Positions 45,724-48,202 of a stretch of 48,202 bases of DNA are shown here, piece after piece. The translations under genes and the position numbers were made by a program. The stretch is taken from assembly GCF_019090165.1 (NCBI RefSeq), contig NZ_JAHRIB010000026.1:1-48202 (forward strand), given 5' to 3'. The DNA is from Streptomyces sp. BV286 (lineage in GTDB: Bacteria > Actinomycetota > Actinomycetes > Streptomycetales > Streptomycetaceae). Below the pieces are notes generated by a model. The model had not been told where the DNA came from. It ran no database searches and saw only the letters and a list, made by a program, of their open reading frames with translations. The first letter of the stretch is position 1. Each line of letters begins with the position of its first letter.

Positions 45724-48074
45724 CAGCCCGCCCCCGCCGGTGTGCCGACCTCACCCGTGCGCTTCAGCTTCTGCCAGCGCAGACGGCCGCCCGTGAGGGC
45801 CGTGACGCAGGAGTGGATGAGGACGAGGTACATCATCTGCCGGTACGCGAGCTGCTGCAGCGGCATCATCAGCAGGTACCGGTACTTCTCCCGGTCGAGC
45901 CGGAACGCGTAGGCCGCGCACACGAGTTGCACGCACAGGACGGCCAGCCAGGCCAGCAGGGACGCCTTGAAGTCGATGAAGATCATCGAGTAGACGGTGA
46001 ACACGTCGATGAGCGGCGCGAAGACGGGCGTGACGATCTGGAAGATGACGACCAGCGGCATGCCGACCCGGCCGAAGCGCCCCGAAGGCCCCTTGTCCGT
46101 CAGGGACTTGCGGTGCTTCCAGAGCGCCTGCATCGTGCCGTACGACCAGCGGTAGCGCTGCGACCACAGCTGCTTGAGCGAACCGGGCGCCTCCGTCCAG
46201 GCCCTGGCGTGCTCCTGGTAGACGACCCGCCAGCCCTGACGGTGCATGGCGATGGTGATGTCGGTGTCCTCGGCGAGCGTGTCCTCGCTCATCCCGCCGA
46301 CCGCGAGCACGGCCTCCCTGCGGAACGCGCCGATCGCGCCCGGGATGGTGGGCATGCAGCGCAGCAGGTCGTACATGCGGCGGTCGAGGTTGAAGCCCAT
46401 CACGTACTCGATGTGCTGCCAGGCGCCGATGACCGTGTCGCGGTTGCCGACCTTGGCGTTGCCCGCGACCGCGCCGACCTCGGGGTCGGCGAAGGGCTGC
46501 ACCAGCTGGTGCACGGCGTCCGGTTCGAAGACCGTGTCCCCGTCCATCATCACGACGATGTCGTAACTGGCGCTGCGGACACCGTTGTTGAGGGCGGCCG
46601 GCTTGCCCGCGTTCTCTTGGCGGACGACCCGGACGTTCGTCATGCCGAAGGACTCGGCGGCGCTGCGCGCGATCTCGGACGTGCCGTCCGTCGAACCGTC
46701 GTCCACGACGATGATCTCGATCGGGTGGGTGCTCTGCGCCAGCGACTTGAGGGTGTTGGCGATGCACTCCTTCTCGTTGTACGCGGGCACGATCACGCTG
46801 ACCGGCCGGGTGACGGCGGGCCCCCAGCTGAACCGGCGTCTGTTGCGCTGCCGGTAGTGCCTGCGGGCGAGGATCAGCATCATCCCGAAGCGGCCCATGA
46901 CGGCGACGCCCACGACCGCGAGCCCGGTCGCGAGCCCCGGTACGGTCCACTCGGCGACGGTGACCGCCGCGACGAGTGCCTTGCCCTCGTACAGGGTGGT
47001 GCCGGTGGCGGTGCGGTGGGCGGCCTGGAGGCCGCCGGCTCCCCCGGCCTGCTGTCCCTGCTGTCCGCCGGGTGCCTGGCCCGCCGCCTGCCCGCCGGCG
47101 GCCTGTTCCCCGCCCGTCTGCTCGCCGCCGGGCTGCTGGCCGTTCGCCTGCTGACCGTCCGACTGCGGGCTGTCCGTCTGCCGGTCCGCGCCGTCCGTCT
47201 GCTGGATGGCGCCGCTGATGGTGGTGAAGGTGTAGCCCTTCGCCTTCATCTTCTTGATGTACGTGCCGAGCGCCGCGACGGTCTGCGAGCGCTCGCCGCC
47301 CGCGTCGTGGAAGAGGACCGACGCGCCCTTGTTCTTCGACGGCGTCGCCCACTTGATGATCTTCGAGACGCCGGGCCGCTTCCAGTCGTCGCTGTCGGTG
47401 TCGACGAAGACGCTGGTGTAGCCCTCCTCGCCGAGCTTCTTGTAGACGGGCCAGCTGTAGTTGTCGATGGCGTCCGTCTCCGAGGAGTACGGGGCGCGGA
47501 ACAGGGTCGTCGTGATCCCCGCCGCGCCTGCCAGGGCGAGCTGCGTCTGGTCCATCTCCCGCTTGATCCGGGCGTCGCTCTGGTACGAGAGGTCGACGTG
47601 CGTGAACGTGTGGATGCCGATCTCGTTGCCCTGGTCCACCAGGTCGTTCACGATGTCCGGGTAGCGCGAGACCATCGAGCCGACCACGAAGAACGTGCCC
47701 GGGACGTCGTTCTCCTCCAGGATGTCGAGGATCTGGGGCGTCCAGGTGAGGTTGGGGCCGTCGTCGAAGGTCAGCGCGATGGTCTTGTCCGGGACGGACC
47801 GGCTCTGGGCCTGCCCGCCTCTGAAGGAGAGGATCGGCCCGCCGTCGAGGACGTCGTCCGGGACCTTGCTGGAGCTGGCGTTGCTGCGTACGCGCTCGTC
47901 CCCGCCGACCTCGGCGCGCAGATAGCCGTCGAGCAGCATCACGCTGGTGAGGGCGAGGAGGAGCAGCAGGGCGAGGATGACACGCGGTTTCTGCAGCGCC
48001 GCGGCCCTGCCCGCGGCCCGGGTCATCCGGGACGGGGCACGCCGGCGGCCGCGCGAGGGCGTCGTGGTTGCCAT
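45723..48074 (-). CDS. Fused polysaccharide deacetylase / family-2 glycosyltransferase
   Basis: 783 aa. A basic N-terminus and TM helix (30-50) are followed by an external NodB deacetylase (about 97-290): TFDDGP (102-107), His155/His159 (HTFTH), FRAPY and LFHDAG. A ~60-residue Gln/Gly-rich linker follows, then a TM region (365-402) and a cytosolic GT-2 domain: VIVPAYNEKE, DDGS (458-461), DGD (511-513), EDTD (602-605) and QRYRW (639-643) of processive synthases, plus C-terminal helices. One protein could polymerise and de-N-acetylate an amino-sugar polymer, like the MatB-type synthases for Streptomyces surface glycans; that identity is not proven. No ribosome-binding site is clear at ATG 48074. 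Confidence 0.93.
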   Translation of the reverse strand: MATTTPSRGRRRAPSRMTRAAGRAAALQKPRVILALLLLLALTSVMLLDGYLRAEVGGDERVRSNASSSKVPDDVLDGGPILSFRGGQAQSRSVPDKTIALTFDDGPNLTWTPQILDILEENDVPGTFFVVGSMVSRYPDIVNDLVDQGNEIGIHTFTHVDLSYQSDARIKREMDQTQLALAGAAGITTTLFRAPYSSETDAIDNYSWPVYKKLGEEGYTSVFVDTDSDDWKRPGVSKIIKWATPSKNKGASVLFHDAGGERSQTVAALGTYIKKMKAKGYTFTTISGAIQQTDGADRQTDSPQSDGQQANGQQPGGEQTGGEQAAGGQAAGQAPGGQQGQQAGGAGGLQAAHRTATGTTLYEGKALVAAVTVAEWTVPGLATGLAVVGVAVMGRFGMMLILARRHYRQRNRRRFSWGPAVTRPVSVIVPAYNEKECIANTLKSLAQSTHPIEIIVVDDGSTDGTSEIARSAAESFGMTNVRVVRQENAGKPAALNNGVRSASYDIVVMMDGDTVFEPDAVHQLVQPFADPEVGAVAGNAKVGNRDTVIGAWQHIEYVMGFNLDRRMYDLLRCMPTIPGAIGAFRREAVLAVGGMSEDTLAEDTDITIAMHRQGWRVVYQEHARAWTEAPGSLKQLWSQRYRWSYGTMQALWKHRKSLTDKGPSGRFGRVGMPLVVIFQIVTPVFAPLIDVFTVYSMIFIDFKASLLAWLAVLCVQLVCAAYAFRLDREKYRYLLMMPLQQLAYRQMMYLVLIHSCVTALTGGRLRWQKLKRTGEVGTPAGAG

Positions 48075-48093
48075 GAGTGTGGGTGCGTTCCGG

Positions 48094-48202
48094 TCAGTTG
48101 GCGGCCGCGGAGGCGGACGCGGTCGGGGCGGGGACGGGCGCCGACGGGGCGGCGGTGGGAGCGGCGCCGGTGGCCACGCCCGAGGGCGGGGCGCCGGTGG
48201 GC
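48094..48202 (-). CDS. C-terminal end of an Ala/Pro/Thr-rich protein (cut by window)
   Basis: The frame is open from the window edge to TGA 48094-48096 and encodes 35 residues rich in Ala, Pro and Thr ending TASASAAAN. It lies 19 bp before the synthase gene on the same strand, so it is probably the previous gene of that operon. Such tails are common in secreted or wall-associated proteins. No function can be assigned. Confidence 0.6.
   Translation of the reverse strand, partial: PTGAPPSGVATGAAPTAAPSAPVPAPTASASAAAN

Overview
The window is chromosomal DNA of a high-GC actinomycete, almost certainly a Streptomyces. GC content is very high, codons end overwhelmingly in G or C, GTG starts and 4-nt ATGA/GTGA overlaps are common, and the gene order (NlpC/P60 hydrolase, nuoA-N, recQ, polyprenyl synthase, menG nearby) matches the conserved core of Streptomyces chromosomes. 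I see no tRNA, rRNA, insertion sequence, prophage or CRISPR array.

Layout. 0-3 kb: a CGNR zinc-finger regulator diverging from a VOC/glyoxalase-fold protein around a 21-bp palindrome, a secreted M28 zinc aminopeptidase, and a flavodoxin-fold reductase behind a 45-bp operator-like inverted repeat. 3-7.7 kb (minus): a LolA-like membrane-anchored protein, an ABC ATPase and an ABC permease in one operon, then a long-chain polyprenyl diphosphate synthase. 7.7-9.8 kb: a 2-kb stretch without a convincing gene but with hairpins and short tandem repeats. 9.8-13.2 kb: a ydaO-type (c-di-AMP) riboswitch controlling a LysM/SLT cell-wall hydrolase, a HAD phosphatase and fumarylacetoacetase.

13.7-20.9 kb (plus) is the most interesting block: a GntR/UTRA regulator, an AprB-like two-cluster ferredoxin, a sulfonate/nitrate-type ABC importer (lipoprotein, permease, ATPase) and an AprA-like flavoprotein fused to a long HEAT-repeat tail. 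The binding lipoprotein carries a C-terminal NosL-like extension. The genes overlap or sit close together and end at a strong hairpin. I infer an uptake-plus-redox system for a small oxyanion or organosulfur compound; its substrate cannot be read from the sequence.

21-39.4 kb (minus): recQ, then the complete 14-gene nuoA-N operon for the proton-pumping NADH:menaquinone oxidoreductase. Most nuo genes are translationally coupled. A Rex-type operator lies upstream of nuoA and tandem terminators follow nuoN. 39.4-44.4 kb: an NlpC/P60 hydrolase with a Crp-type palindrome upstream, two large perfect palindromes, a geranylgeranyl-reductase-family flavoprotein, a GNAT acetyltransferase, a small PASTA protein and menG. 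The polyprenyl synthase, GGR-family protein and MenG together suggest menaquinone synthesis and tailoring next to the main menaquinone-using respiratory complex. 44.5-48.2 kb (minus): an exopolysaccharide module with a fused polysaccharide deacetylase/family-2 glycosyltransferase and a membrane acyltransferase, plus the end of a further gene.

The window contains sites for three kinds of signal: c-di-AMP (riboswitch), NADH/NAD+ (Rex) and a Crp-type regulator. Two of them sit in front of cell-wall hydrolases and one in front of complex I.
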